In this document: positions 50,871 to 62,460 of the stretch, in pieces | Layout of the letters: each line of letters begins with the position of its first letter | How positions within the stretch are numbered: position 1 is the first letter of the stretch | Source of the DNA: Gossypium raimondii | Lineage: Eukaryota; Streptophyta; Magnoliopsida; Malvales; Malvaceae | Length of the DNA: 64,000 bases | Assembly: GCF_025698545.1 (NCBI RefSeq) | Contig: NC_068567.1 | Coordinates: 58,781,371-58,845,370 of the forward strand | Direction: 5' to 3' | Position numbers and translations under genes: made by a program | The notes under the pieces: model-generated | What the model saw: only the letters and a program-made list of their open reading frames with translations | The model's database searches: none | What the model was told of the DNA's origin: nothing

Positions 50871-51173
50871 CTGAAAAAAAAATGTGAACTTTCAATAATC
50901 CCAGAACTGAAACTTCAAAAAATACCACAAATTTTTCATGCATAAACCACAAATCTAAGCATCAAAAGAATCTCATATCAGATCAGAGTATCGGAATTAA
51001 AAAGGAAAAAAAAAGTGATTTCTTTTTTCACTAATATCCACTAAACCAAAAAAAGTAAGTAAACAAAGTCAGCACCTTTCTAGAGCTAAAAGAAAAAAAG
51101 ATCAAACACCCAAAGATCTAAACATACATAACAACCAATATAAGAAGATGAAAGGGAGAGAAAGATCAAGTAC
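50871..51173 (-). other. 5' UTR intron of the CDPK gene
   Basis: Minus strand: aaactg/gtactt donor at 51173-51172, and a polypyrimidine tract then tttcag/tgtaatt acceptor ending at 50871. The first coding ATG lies 64 bases into the second exon. Confidence 0.7.
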
Positions 51174-51550
51174 CAGTTTTGGAGTGAAAAGAAAATGAAG
51201 AAAGACAAAAAAGGATAAAGGGGGGGGGGGGAAATAGAGACGATTGAAGGAAATGGCTAAAGTGGATTAATATAAACGATTGTAAATACGTCCATAGGAA
51301 CCAGCTGGTGAAGGCTTTTTTTTTAATGTTTGAATTAAGATTCTGATTTTGTTGTAGTTTTTAGGTACTGTTTCTAAGAACCATCGTGCTTGTTGAGTGC
51401 TGACCAGCTAACTCTCCTCGCTTTCCTCTTTCTTTCTTTCTTTCGCCTCAAAGCCCTTTAAAAAACGCGGCTTTATTTTCCTTACCGGCTAAATTATTAT
51501 TATTCGGTGCAAGAAAAAATATATTTTATTTTTTAAATTTGTTAATTATT
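51174..51550 (-). promoter_or_regulatory. 5' leader and promoter region of the CDPK gene
   Basis: Contains a run of 12 G (plus strand) at about 51221-51232, and a TTTC/CTTT microsatellite at about 51426-51444. No firm TATA box called. Confidence 0.4.
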
Positions 51551-51794
51551 TTAAAAGGGTTAATTTCACAGAAAATCCTGAAACTGTGGTTCAATTTCTA
51601 AATTGGTCCAACCACTTGTTTATATCCAACTTATCAATGTGATAGATACGAATGTATTTACAATTTGATCTACTTATTTTAAATATGCTTCACGTCATAT
51701 TCGAAAGGATTTTAATGCCTAATTAATGACTAAATTAACAAAAGAATGCAATTGATACAACAATCATCTTGAAGTTTAAGGGTTGATTTAAACT
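51551..51794. other. Intergenic, possibly an outer inverted-repeat element
   Basis: ggttaatttcacagaaaatcc at about 51558 and the complement of cgtttgacgaaattaacccc at about 52205-52224 are inverted, so the MITE at 51795 may sit inside a second one. Weak. Confidence 0.3.
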
Positions 51795-52173
51795 GGTTAA
51801 AATATGTTGTTAGTCCCTATACTTAGACAAATTTTGAAATTTAATCCTTATACTTTAAAAGTTAAAAATTCCATCTTCTCACTTTTTCAATTTAAGAATG
51901 TCCAATTATTATCACCATTAGTAATTTCAGTTAAAATTTGCCAACCTAACATATTTACTATTAATTCATATGTCAAGATGTCACATTACATGAGGGTAGC
52001 CTAATCGATATGAAATATTGATAAATTTTGATAAAAAAATATTTATAATTTTAATAATTGAATTGAGATTTTTAAATCAATAAAGCAGGACAACTTTATT
52101 TTTTAACTTTTTTAAGTATAGGACTAAATGTTAAAAAATTTCAAAGTACAGGGACTAACATCACATTTTAACC
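51795..52173. mobile_element. MITE, Mutator-type
   Basis: Left ggttaaaatatgttgttagtccct and reverse complement of right ggttaaaatgtgatgttagtccct are inverted repeats. Flanks atttaaact (51786-51794) and atttcaaat (52174-52182) agree at 7/9. No ORF of substance. Confidence 0.65.
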
Positions 52174-53425
52174 ATTTCAAATACATGTCATACAGTCTGG
52201 GATCGTTTGACGAAATTAACCCCTTCATGAATTACTAGATAAGCAGGAGGAAATGGAGTTGAATGGTTAAAAAGGGTAAGAAAACTAAACCCGGTGAACC
52301 ATCGATTCTCAATGTTGGCCTTTTCTCGAAAGCTAGCAGAATCGCGACAACGTAGGAGTTCGTAGTAATTTGATTGGTACGTGTTGTGCACGCGGAGCAA
52401 AATGTTAGTGAGTTTACTACAATGTCTTTCCAAGGTTGTTTTGGTCAAAACAAGCAATTTTTATAGCCGTCTTGAAAGTTGAAACTATAATACAACTTAC
52501 AAGCAGCTCATCATGGCTTCAAGTTTGAACCATGAAGTTTCCCTTTGCATACACACTTTGACTAATTTACCCTTCTTTTGTTTTACTAATTGACTTTGTT
52601 TTAAAATTCAAAACAAAAAAAATAGTATCTGTATCAGAGCATACGTAGATCTATATATATATATATGACATAATCATATTTATTGAAAAATATAATTATT
52701 TTTAAAATTAGATAAAAGGAAAATTGGGGAAAAAAAAAAGTATCCCATCCCATGTTCTAAGCTACCCTAAAAGTCAATGGCTGAACACGGAACACTTGTT
52801 CTTTACATTATTTTAATTTAAAACTTTCCTTAGCAGCGAAGAAGATCCTAATTCCTAACACTTTTGCCTTTATTTAGATAATTTTATCCAAGTTGCTATA
52901 TTGGATAAATGGGATCCTATAACATGAAATTAGATAATCACTAGATTGAGTGATAAATAAATCGATCTGATTTAAATAATGTCTAATTTGAATTTTACAA
53001 AATCGAAAAAATAATATCTATTTTAAAGAGAAATGATCGTGAATGAAATAATTAGGGCATTATTGCTATTTCGTTTTGTTTTATGCTAAAAGTGCACGGT
53101 ATCTAGTAATAATATGTTATTATGTTACGTTTTTATTGGAATAAGGGATGAAATTTATATATAGTATAAGACTTGCTCTTGAAAGAAAAACTTTCGATGA
53201 CCAATCTGAAATTAGAATCTAATTTAAGAGTCAATTTAATAATAAAACCAATAATTAGTGAGAGGATGCACATTAACCTGAACATGAACATGATTGATCT
53301 GTTCTTTTTCCTATAATAATGAAAGAGGCATAAGGCTGATTACAAGGCATTAATGCATCATTGCAACTGGTAATCATTTAGTTAAATCAAGATGCATGAG
53401 CCTAAGTACATGATTGATCTGTTTG

Positions 53426-53465
<40 letters not shown>
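53426..53465. repeat. (ATT)n microsatellite
   Basis: Thirteen att units without interruption. Confidence 0.95.
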
Positions 53466-53466
<1 letters not shown>

Positions 53467-55865
53467 GTATTTTTTAGGGACAATAATTAAGGGTTTTGAT
53501 ATTCTCTAAATCTTTTAGTTAAACCAACAAAGATGCATCACTGCACCATTAATCATTACTGCCACTAAACGGATCACAGATTCACAGCATCAAAAACTCA
53601 GCTAATTATCAACAGGTGTTGTGTTTTCAAAAAAGAACGAGATTCTAACTTTAGAAATAATATTATCGAAAAAAATAATTATAAATCTCGAATATAAATT
53701 ATAAAATAAATATAAAAAAAACATGCCACGTCAAGGCTTTAGAATTGATCACCCTTTTAATTATAAACTTTGTTCATAGTAAATATCGGATATTACTCCC
53801 AAAAACTATTTAATCAAACTATTAAAATATATATTGATTTAAAAAAATTAATTTTCAATGAAAAGAAATTAAGAAAAAGGATATACTTTTTGATAGGGTG
53901 AGACCAAGTCAAGTGCCTCGAAGGCTCGAGCCAACCTAACCACAAAGCAATTTCTTTTTCTTTTTTCTTGTAACCTGATTTGGACGCTTTCATTTTGTAT
54001 TTTTTTATTATTTAATTTTAATTTTTCGGTTGTCTTTTTCATAGAAAAAGAAAAAGAAAAATAGCAGTAGACTAACTATCATGTTGCTATTTGTCGTGCT
54101 AATTAGATAAATTTGCTGCCATTTATTAATTATTGGTATTTTATTATTTTTACAGTTGCATTTCATGGTTAAGAAAAAGCTATAAATCAGAAAAAGAATT
54201 CATGCAAAACCAAATAAGATTGGAGATTTTTTTTGTTATATTCTTAAAAATATGTTATTAATTTGTGTTTAGTTTTAATGTTTAATTTAATATTTAGATA
54301 AAACAACTCAATAAATGTTTGACATATGTACTCTAATAAAAAACACGAGTAATTAAATGAGACAAAATAATAAAGTTCAAGTATCAAATTGAACATTAAA
54401 ATTAAATTCAAGTACTTAAAATTTTTTAAAATCAAATATTAAAGTGAAGCTTTAAGACAAACTCATATATCAATTTGAAAAACAAATTAAATATTATATA
54501 ATATAATAACCCTCAATTTTATTTGAGAAGTTGACCACGTCGTCGTCCCTAAGCAAAGCACAATAATAATTATAACAATTGACTAGAAATTTTATATTTT
54601 ATATTTTATTTACGTAGCAATCTATATAGTAGTATTTTGTTAAATATTATTGAATATAAATATGTATTTAAAAGTTATATTATAGAATTTATCTCAGTAT
54701 TTTTCTAAAAAAAATTCATGAATAGAACTATACAATTCGGGGAAAAAATAAACACTCGTCGCAAGTGAGGAAGGATAAGTTTCATCAATACAAAAAAGGT
54801 TTCAACCTCCACATCAATAAACATTATGACATGTTGCCAATTGGCTCTATTACAACTCAAACATGACATATTTGGAATGACTGTAAGCACTTAATATGAT
54901 AAAGAAATCAATCATGGATGGTTCAAAGCGGTGGACAAAAATCAACAAGAGAATTGAGCATCCACTAAATTGGAGAGAACCCAGATTACATGCATAAACA
55001 AGACTAAAATTTATGAAAGTTAAGATTTATTAAACAATAGAAAATATATATATAAACCTTAAGACAAGACAGGTTGAAACCGACTCGTGAAATTATTTAT
55101 TATTTTAAAATACTCTCAAAACAGAAACAAATTAAGAAGTCAACAAATAGCCACCTACTTTTCAAAATAAATTGTTGGAAATCGATGGAGTTTCACGACA
55201 ACATATACCATCATCTGTCTATCACAACTTATAAAGACAATAATAATACCTACAAAATAATGGTTAATTTAGCATTGCATCTCGAAAGCACTTTTGAGAT
55301 AAAACATTACTAAACAAAATACATTTAAACTTTTTAAAAGTACTTTTTAATCCAAAAATATTTCCGAGAAACAATGTTAAACTCACCTTATATCTGCAAA
55401 TTAAAATTAAAAACGCACGTAAAATGAATAAAAAGAAAAAAATCAAAAGAAAAGAAATAAACTACTTAAATAAAATAAAAAAAGAGTTTGGTTGAATATT
55501 TATATTTTATATTTAGTTATACAAAAATCAACATAACATGTGGCAACAAAAAAATGAGAGAAAAATAACATCGAAAAGACAATAAACTGCTTTGATGGCA
55601 ACGTAGCAACTGCATCTGAAATTTGCACGAATGGTTTGGTTTTTCTTCGTCTCCTTTTTTCCATTAGACATCTTCTTTTTTGGGCAATTAAATAAATAAA
55701 TGGAAAGGCCTAACCTTTTTTCTGAAATGAAGACGAAAGTGGATGTGGAAAGCACCATATTTTACAGACCTATCTCTCTATTTTAAATTTTAAATTTTAA
55801 ATTCGAGATTTATTGTTTTTAAAAATGGAATTTAATTAAGACGATTATGATTTTCAAATACAAAA

Positions 55866-55868
<3 letters not shown>

Positions 55869-55900
<32 letters not shown>
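55869..55900. repeat. (AT)n microsatellite
   Basis: Sixteen at units. Confidence 0.95.
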
Positions 55901-55903
<3 letters not shown>

Positions 55904-56090
55904 TTTCATTTTTCATCTTTAACTTTGTCTAAAGCATGTAAGCAAGTGGGGTGCCAACTTGGCCAATGGGTTTTTCTCTTTTCCACCTTCCAAGTATTTT
56001 CCATAGATTATTTACAAAATGAGTTATCCAAGTATGATAGTCGTAGGTTTATCAATATAAATCATGTTCCCATACAAATATTTGTTTTTT

Positions 56091-56539
56091 TTATAAACTA
56101 CAAAAATAGTCACTTTTGTTTGTTTCAGATTACATTTTAGTCACTTATGTTTGAAATGTTATGTTTTAGTCACTTACGTTATCATTTTATTACGAAGTGG
56201 TCACTCTACCGTTAAACTCCATTAACTCCTAATGGCAGTCTTATGCAACAATCTAAATGGGTTTTAAATGCCAACTTGGATGTCCAATTGTTAGGATAAA
56301 AATAAGTTTTTAATTAAATAGATTTAATTTGGACTGTTACGTAGGGCAACCAAATTGGCATTTAAAATCCATTTGGACTGCAACGTAGGACTGCCGTCAA
56401 GGAGGTAACGAAGCTTAACGGTAGAGTGACTACTTCATAATAAAACGATAACGTAAGTGACTAAAATGTAACATTTTAAACCTAAGTGACTAAAATGTAA
56501 TCTGAGGTAAACAAAAGTGGCTATTTTTATAATTTACCC
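56091..56539. mobile_element. MITE with ~200-bp inverted repeats
   Basis: Left ttataaactacaaaaatagtcac and reverse complement of right gggtaaattataaaaatagccac are inverted, and pairing extends to about 56275/56350 (gtcacttatgtttgaaatgt, gagtgaccact, acggtagagtgac). A target duplication is not clear because the flanks are T-rich. Confidence 0.7.
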
Positions 56540-57591
56540 TTTTTTTAAATTAATTTTGAAACTTAGTAATTTTTCCCAATTTAATATTTGAACTTGAATA
56601 TTGTTAAAGTATGATGACATGGAACTTTAATATTGTGCCATGTCATCAACTAAAAATTTTAAAATATATCATCTAAAAAGATTAAATATATATATATAGA
56701 AAAATATAAAATGATAAAGAAAATTTAAAAATATTTAAGTACTACATCAATATGCCTCAACTGATTTCAAGTTTAAGAACTAAATTAAAAAGAATACTAA
56801 AATTTTGGAACTAATATGAACTAAGAAATAAGTTTAAGGATGAAAATGAAAAAAAAAACACCAAATTTAGATTGCGTGTGAATATTATTTTAAAAAAGAT
56901 AAAATGGCGAAAGTCCATGTGTTGAAACCGCAAAGTTTGAGTCCTAAATATTGCAGAGTCCGATGTGTTCAAACTTCAAACTTGGAATTGAGGATGGAAG
57001 CCAAGAGACGACAACAGTGTAAAAATTGAGTATTCAACGAGCTTATGTCATAAACAACAAATATGCATGCAGATGCAGTCAGCCACATTGAACACCAAGT
57101 CAGTGAAGTTGCCAAAACCTGACCAAAATCTCCAAACAAATGAAGTTGCCCACTCTTCTGTCTTAAACAATCGTAAGCTGCCATTACTAAAAGCTTTTCA
57201 CCTTTCCTTGACTTGGAATCCTTCCAAGATTTACAGTTCCAAAACATGTGAATCTTGGAAACTAATGAAGTCAGCTTCGGAAGTAAAGTTTTCAAAAACA
57301 GATCGATAGTTGAACTGATTTGTTGGTCTAATCAGTTCATCTAATTTGATTAAGTAAATCAGTAAAACATCATTAAAAAATAAATATATATTAAAAATCC
57401 GATTCAACTAGCCCATACTGGTCTTTGGGTCAATAGTTTCAATGCTCCTAGCCAGTTCCCGATCCAGTTCAAACAACCTTACCAAAAAACCAAAGTAAAA
57501 TCTATCATCAAACTTAATTTGCCGGTTTTAGATATTATTTTACTTCTTTCCATTGCATTTTACGGTTTGTCCAATGTTGTTTAAGTCGGGC
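56540..57591. other. Intergenic
   Basis: Nothing recognised. An open frame on the minus strand (56969-57295) has no domain. Confidence 0.3.
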
Positions 57592-60500
57592 TATAACATC
57601 CCTAAAATCACTGTGCTAATAAGTGATGAGTTTTATTGGGAATATGCATAGTGAAATTTCTCAATTAAAAGAAATGTGATACATCAGTAATAGTAGAGAA
57701 GGGTATTGGATACCTAAGGAAGTTGAAATGAGTAGTATGTTGTGAGATATTAATTTGAGATATAGACTAAATTATAAATAAGTGAAAAATAAATGGGTCA
57801 AATCATAAATATTGAAAAAGTTGAGGGATTAAATAAAAAATTGGAAAATTTGAGGGACCAAAGTTATAATTATATTAAAAGTGAGAATGGCTCAATTGTA
57901 AATATTAAAAATTGATAGGGCAAAATGATTATTTTGCAAGTGAGACATTTTTGATAAAATCACCAAAATGCCATTGGACATGTGTGTTGAATTTGAGCCA
58001 ACGGATTTACCTTATAAGGAAGGATTTGATACAGGTCATTGGATCAAAGATAAATATATTTATTATTAAATATAATTATTAATTAATGAAATGTTGGCAC
58101 AATATGAGCCCTTGGATTATGATGGAAAGTGAGATGAAATATTAGCCATTGGATTGAGGTTATTGTTATAAGATATTTTATTTTATATTATTTTACGATA
58201 TAAAAAGAGAAGAATGAAGAATTTTCTTCACTCATCCACGCATCACACATCCATAGCTTGAAGGAAAAGAGAAAACTTTGATTTTCCTACAAATTAGTCC
58301 CTCTCCATCTAATTTCATACTTTCCACCCAAAATCTTTTATTTCTAAGTGAATTTCCAGGGTGAAGTGTCTAGCAGTATCAAAAGTTTAGTTTTGAAGAT
58401 AGAATTCATGAATTCATGGATGGAGGTGGGAGAAAGTTAAGAAAGTGTAAGAAGTCAAGGTGACAAGGTAAGAGATCAAGAGTTCTCTTGTGAATTTTGT
58501 GATTTATTGAAGTAGAGATGAAAGAGTAATTTTTTGTACTTCTAGAGTTCTGCTTATTTTCAAAGGACTAAATTGAATTATGTGATGAAATAAGTGCGGT
58601 GTATGTGAATTTAATTAAAAATAATATTAGTGTAAAGGACTTCATGAGAGTTGATGTCTAGAAATTATGAGAATTAAAGTTAGTAAGTGATGTGTTAAGG
58701 GAGATGAAAGATGGAAGTATGAATAAGTTTATGTGTACATGATATGCAAGTTGCAGCAATGGTCCGACTTCAAAGATTTATCAAAAACTGAATAGACTGA
58801 ATTAGAAACAGAGTTTTAGATGCTCAGAAATATTAGTGGGTCTAGTTTCTAGTTTTATATAGAAGAAACGATGTAATCATTTAGAATAAATTTTGGTCAG
58901 ATGATTTCAGGCTCTCCTGTTTTCACTTTGAAAATTCATTAAATTTAATTGTATAAAAGGAATTAATTTATGTAATTTATATATCTAAAATCTTAATGAG
59001 TTCATTTTCAAGAGAAACAAATAAAATATTATACTAATTATGTATTAAAAGATAAATATTTTTCAATGGAAGAAAGTCTATAAAAGTTGTCTAGCAGTAA
59101 AAACGAGAGGATCTTTTATAAGAAAAACCTATATTAGTGAGAAGATAAAACTTGATTATCAATTTCAATGTATGAGATATAAATAAAAATGTTTTGAAAG
59201 CTAATCATTAAGATTTATGGAATAATTGTAAATCGAGTGGTTTGAAAACTTAATTAAATATATATGATTATGAAGGAAAATATTATGTGTATTTTGCAAG
59301 TATAAAATGATAAGAATTATTTGTGAGGATACTTGGAAAGTGAAGTATAATCGTAAAAAGAGTTTAAAAAGAAATCTGCATAAGTGAATGAAATCGTGTA
59401 ATGGCCCTTTTAAACAAGGTAGAATCAGTGGGATAAAATTGACATTGATGGTCACTAAACTAATTATAAATACGATTAAGGCAAGCGCACCTATCGAACA
59501 ATAGTATAGTTAAGGTGAGTAGGGAATATCGTATTCACGAGGACTAAAAGAACTAGTAATTACTGTTTTTCTATTATTTATCCGTCAAATTAGAGTGTTT
59601 GTTTTTAATCTAAAATTACTAAACGCAATAGAGAATAAAATAGGAAAATAATTGAAGATACCAATGAGATAGACTATACCTAGGAAAGAATCCATCTAGA
59701 CTTCACTTATTATTATGAATCTGAATTTAAACGATTTATTTACTTGTGTCTTGATCCTTAGAAATTCTTAAATTATGTTAATATCTCTTTCAAGAGTAAG
59801 AACAACTGACTCTAGGTTGATTAATTGAAATATCTGTCTAATTAAAACCCCTATTGTCGCATTAACTCGATCTATGGATTTCCCTATTAGATTTGACTCT
59901 AATTCGGTAGATTTATGTTGTCTTATTTCTAGGATTGCATGCAACTCCACTCAATTATGCTAGATCTACTCTTAAACAGAGACTTTTGCTCCACTGAAAG
60001 AAGCACATTAAACATGAATTAATATCTTAAAAATATTAAAACACGAATTAAGCATACATAAATGAGAACAAGAATCAAGTATTTATCGCGTAAAAACAGA
60101 AATTAAATAATAAGATTCATCATAGGTTTCATTCCCTAGAAACAGCTCTATTTATTCGATTTTGACTCGTTTTTCGCTCCTTTCACTCCCTAGTGCTCTC
60201 CTAAGTATAGAAACATGAATTTAAAAGATTAGAAGCATCAAATTCACTAATTTACATAATTAATCATCCAAAAATGCATTAAGAATGAGATTAAAATATG
60301 TTACTTTTATAGCTTATCAGACATACCATAGGAATACTTGAACTCTCTTGTGTTATTCGCACTCCTGTGCCTGTGTTACTTGCATTTTGGTGTTGGGGTT
60401 TTCTAGCACTTTTATGCTCCAATTTATTACATGCATCCTTCTCGGTTCTCCATCATTTACTAAGGGCTAAGTGGAGAAAATAACAAGTGAAGAGGTGATG

Positions 60501-61009
60501 AGTAAAGAAAATGAAAAGTGAGATAACTGGTGAGTGACAAAATTATTTATAAACATGTTACATGTATTAGTTAATTGATATATCTTTCCAAAAATGAACT
60601 AATGTAATTTAATGATATTAATGTTAAATTAAGGTTAAATACTTAGATAATGTTACTAAACTTTCATGAAGTTTAACGCGTTGCTTTTAAACGTGTAGTG
60701 TGCAGGAAGTAATCGTGTGTAAAGAGTTCAATCGAGGCAATTCAAATCACATCTCATCAAAGCAAGGTTTGCAAATTAAGTACTTGAATTATGGACATTA
60801 GAGTGACATGTAATTAAGATTTCAATTAGTATGAATGTGAAAGTTAAATAGTGCCGAGTTTAGTTCAAGTGGAAATGTACTAAGTACATTGTGGTCATTA
60901 GTTATAAAATGAAATTGTGATATTTTGGATGGCTTATTTGGTCCTTGAGTGAAGTGTTTGGCTTGAAATGTAATATTCTTTACTCGAGTTTAGGTTAAGA
61001 GGTGTTACA
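57592..61009 (+). mobile_element. Large LTR-type element with nested repeat
   Basis: Starts tataacatccctaaaatcac (a decayed TGTAAC) and ends gaggtgttaca. Flanks are cgggc (57587-57591) and tggac (61010-61014), which agree at 3/5; both differences are transitions, so a decayed 5-bp duplication is possible. No pol domain. The interior differs from the two solo LTRs above. It holds a foreign-looking stretch at about 59450-60340. Confidence 0.55.
59450..60340. repeat. Dispersed plant repeat nested in the LTR
   Basis: Contains aagcgcacctatcgaacaatagtatag and further motifs (gattaattgaaat, cccctattgtcgcattaactcgatct) that I recognise as a repeat scattered in plant genomes, most likely retrotransposon-derived. 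Exact boundaries not determined. Confidence 0.4.
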
Positions 61010-62402
61010 TGGACCGACTGATTGGGTAGGGAACTTATTGGAGTATCGGCCCAAAAAAAAGGGGTTAGATTAGTCGATTCATGAACCACTCAAAACTGGT
61101 TGAATTGAGCTTAAAAGTTGGTTGAATCAATAGTTGAATCGTTTTTTTAAAATTTATTTAATAAGTCGTACAAAAAATATATGGTATAACCAGTTTAACT
61201 ATCGGCCTGGTTAGATCGAGAATACCAGATACGGATTTAGAATGAAGGATTGGATTAATTGACTTACAAATTGTTTCGAACAGAACTAAAAAATCGATTC
61301 TTTTAATATATATAAATTGTCATGATTTTTTGACAATTTATTCAATTAAATCAAATAAACTGATCGAATTGATTAAATCGATAACGTAATAAGTTGGACC
61401 AAGAATTGGATTTTTGAAAACATTGGTTTGTCTTAAAAATACGTTCGAAAATTAGACGTAGGATTTATTAAATCAGCTAAGCAGTGTTGGGCCGGTGAGG
61501 TTTAAACCTAGGCTTTTTGTTATCGAGGGCTCAGCCCATTCCACAGCTAATATTTATTTTCTTTGCAAAGATAAAACATACTTTTAATTTATCAAATATG
61601 AATGTTAATAACTTAGATGAATTTATCTATAACTTTAAATCTTAATTTTAATTTGTATATAATTCTAATTTGAAAATTAATTATAAAAAGTAAAAATATT
61701 TTAATACGAATACAAATTTTTATTAAATATTATTAATAAATAAATTCAATTCTCATAAAGTAGTTTTTTAGTTTTTAGCACTTAATTATTATTATTTTCT
61801 TTTTCCGACTTCAACAAGAAAACAATTACATACAACTTATATTTAATGGATTCACACATGGGATTGAATGATATACCTTAAAAGATCTTTACGTGGACAC
61901 GTTATAATAAGTCGAAGAAGAAGACCCTCAAGCTTCGGATCTGCAAAAAGATCAATAATGGCGTTTATTGGAGCCTGGCAATCGTACCCATGATTCGTCA
62001 AGGTCACTTTTTCGTTGATTAGACAATCCCCTTTATGTTTTTCCTAGGATAAACTGTTTTCGTAATAAAATCTTGCCACTCAAAGTTCCCCCACATGTTT
62101 TCGTAGTATCTGCAAACTGCTCTCTCTTTAGGCACAGCAAGGAACTTGTCAAAGGGGGGCTGTAAGAACTAATTTTGCTCTTATTGTTGATGGGTATTTT
62201 TTTTGTTTTTTAATTTTCATTTGGTATATCATTGTATATTTTGTTTGACGCTAAATGCTGTGATGGCAACTTGCAGGGGTGTTTGTATTACTGCCTTTGC
62301 TTCCCTAGGTAAATTTTTTTTTTTGTGTGTTTCAAATTGGATATGGGTACATTGGGTTTATTATTTTGATCCACGATGTAGATTGTTTTGTTTCACTTTC
62401 AG
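61010..62402. other. Intergenic and upstream region of the transporter gene
   Basis: AT-rich to about 61900; then a region that should contain the promoter and 5' UTR. ttcactttcag/ggttac at 62401-62402 is a likely 5' UTR intron acceptor, the donor not being identified. Confidence 0.4.
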
Positions 62403-62460
62403 GGTTACATTGTTTACTACTAACTTTTGAGAGGATTGGGGATTTTTGTTTTCTGTGAAA

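Larger units (their letters stand above)
52183..56090. other. AT-rich intergenic
   Basis: Nothing coding recognised on either strand. Open frames at 52188-52457, 55074-55313 and 55528-55758 have no domain. Contains two microsatellites (below). Confidence 0.35.

Noticed and set aside
52188-52457. 89-codon minus-strand frame as a gene
   Set aside because: No domain, no splice partner and next to a MITE edge; composition looks like non-coding DNA.
56969-57295. 108-codon minus-strand frame as a gene
   Set aside because: No domain recognised. The opposite strand is equally open over part of it, so chance is likely.
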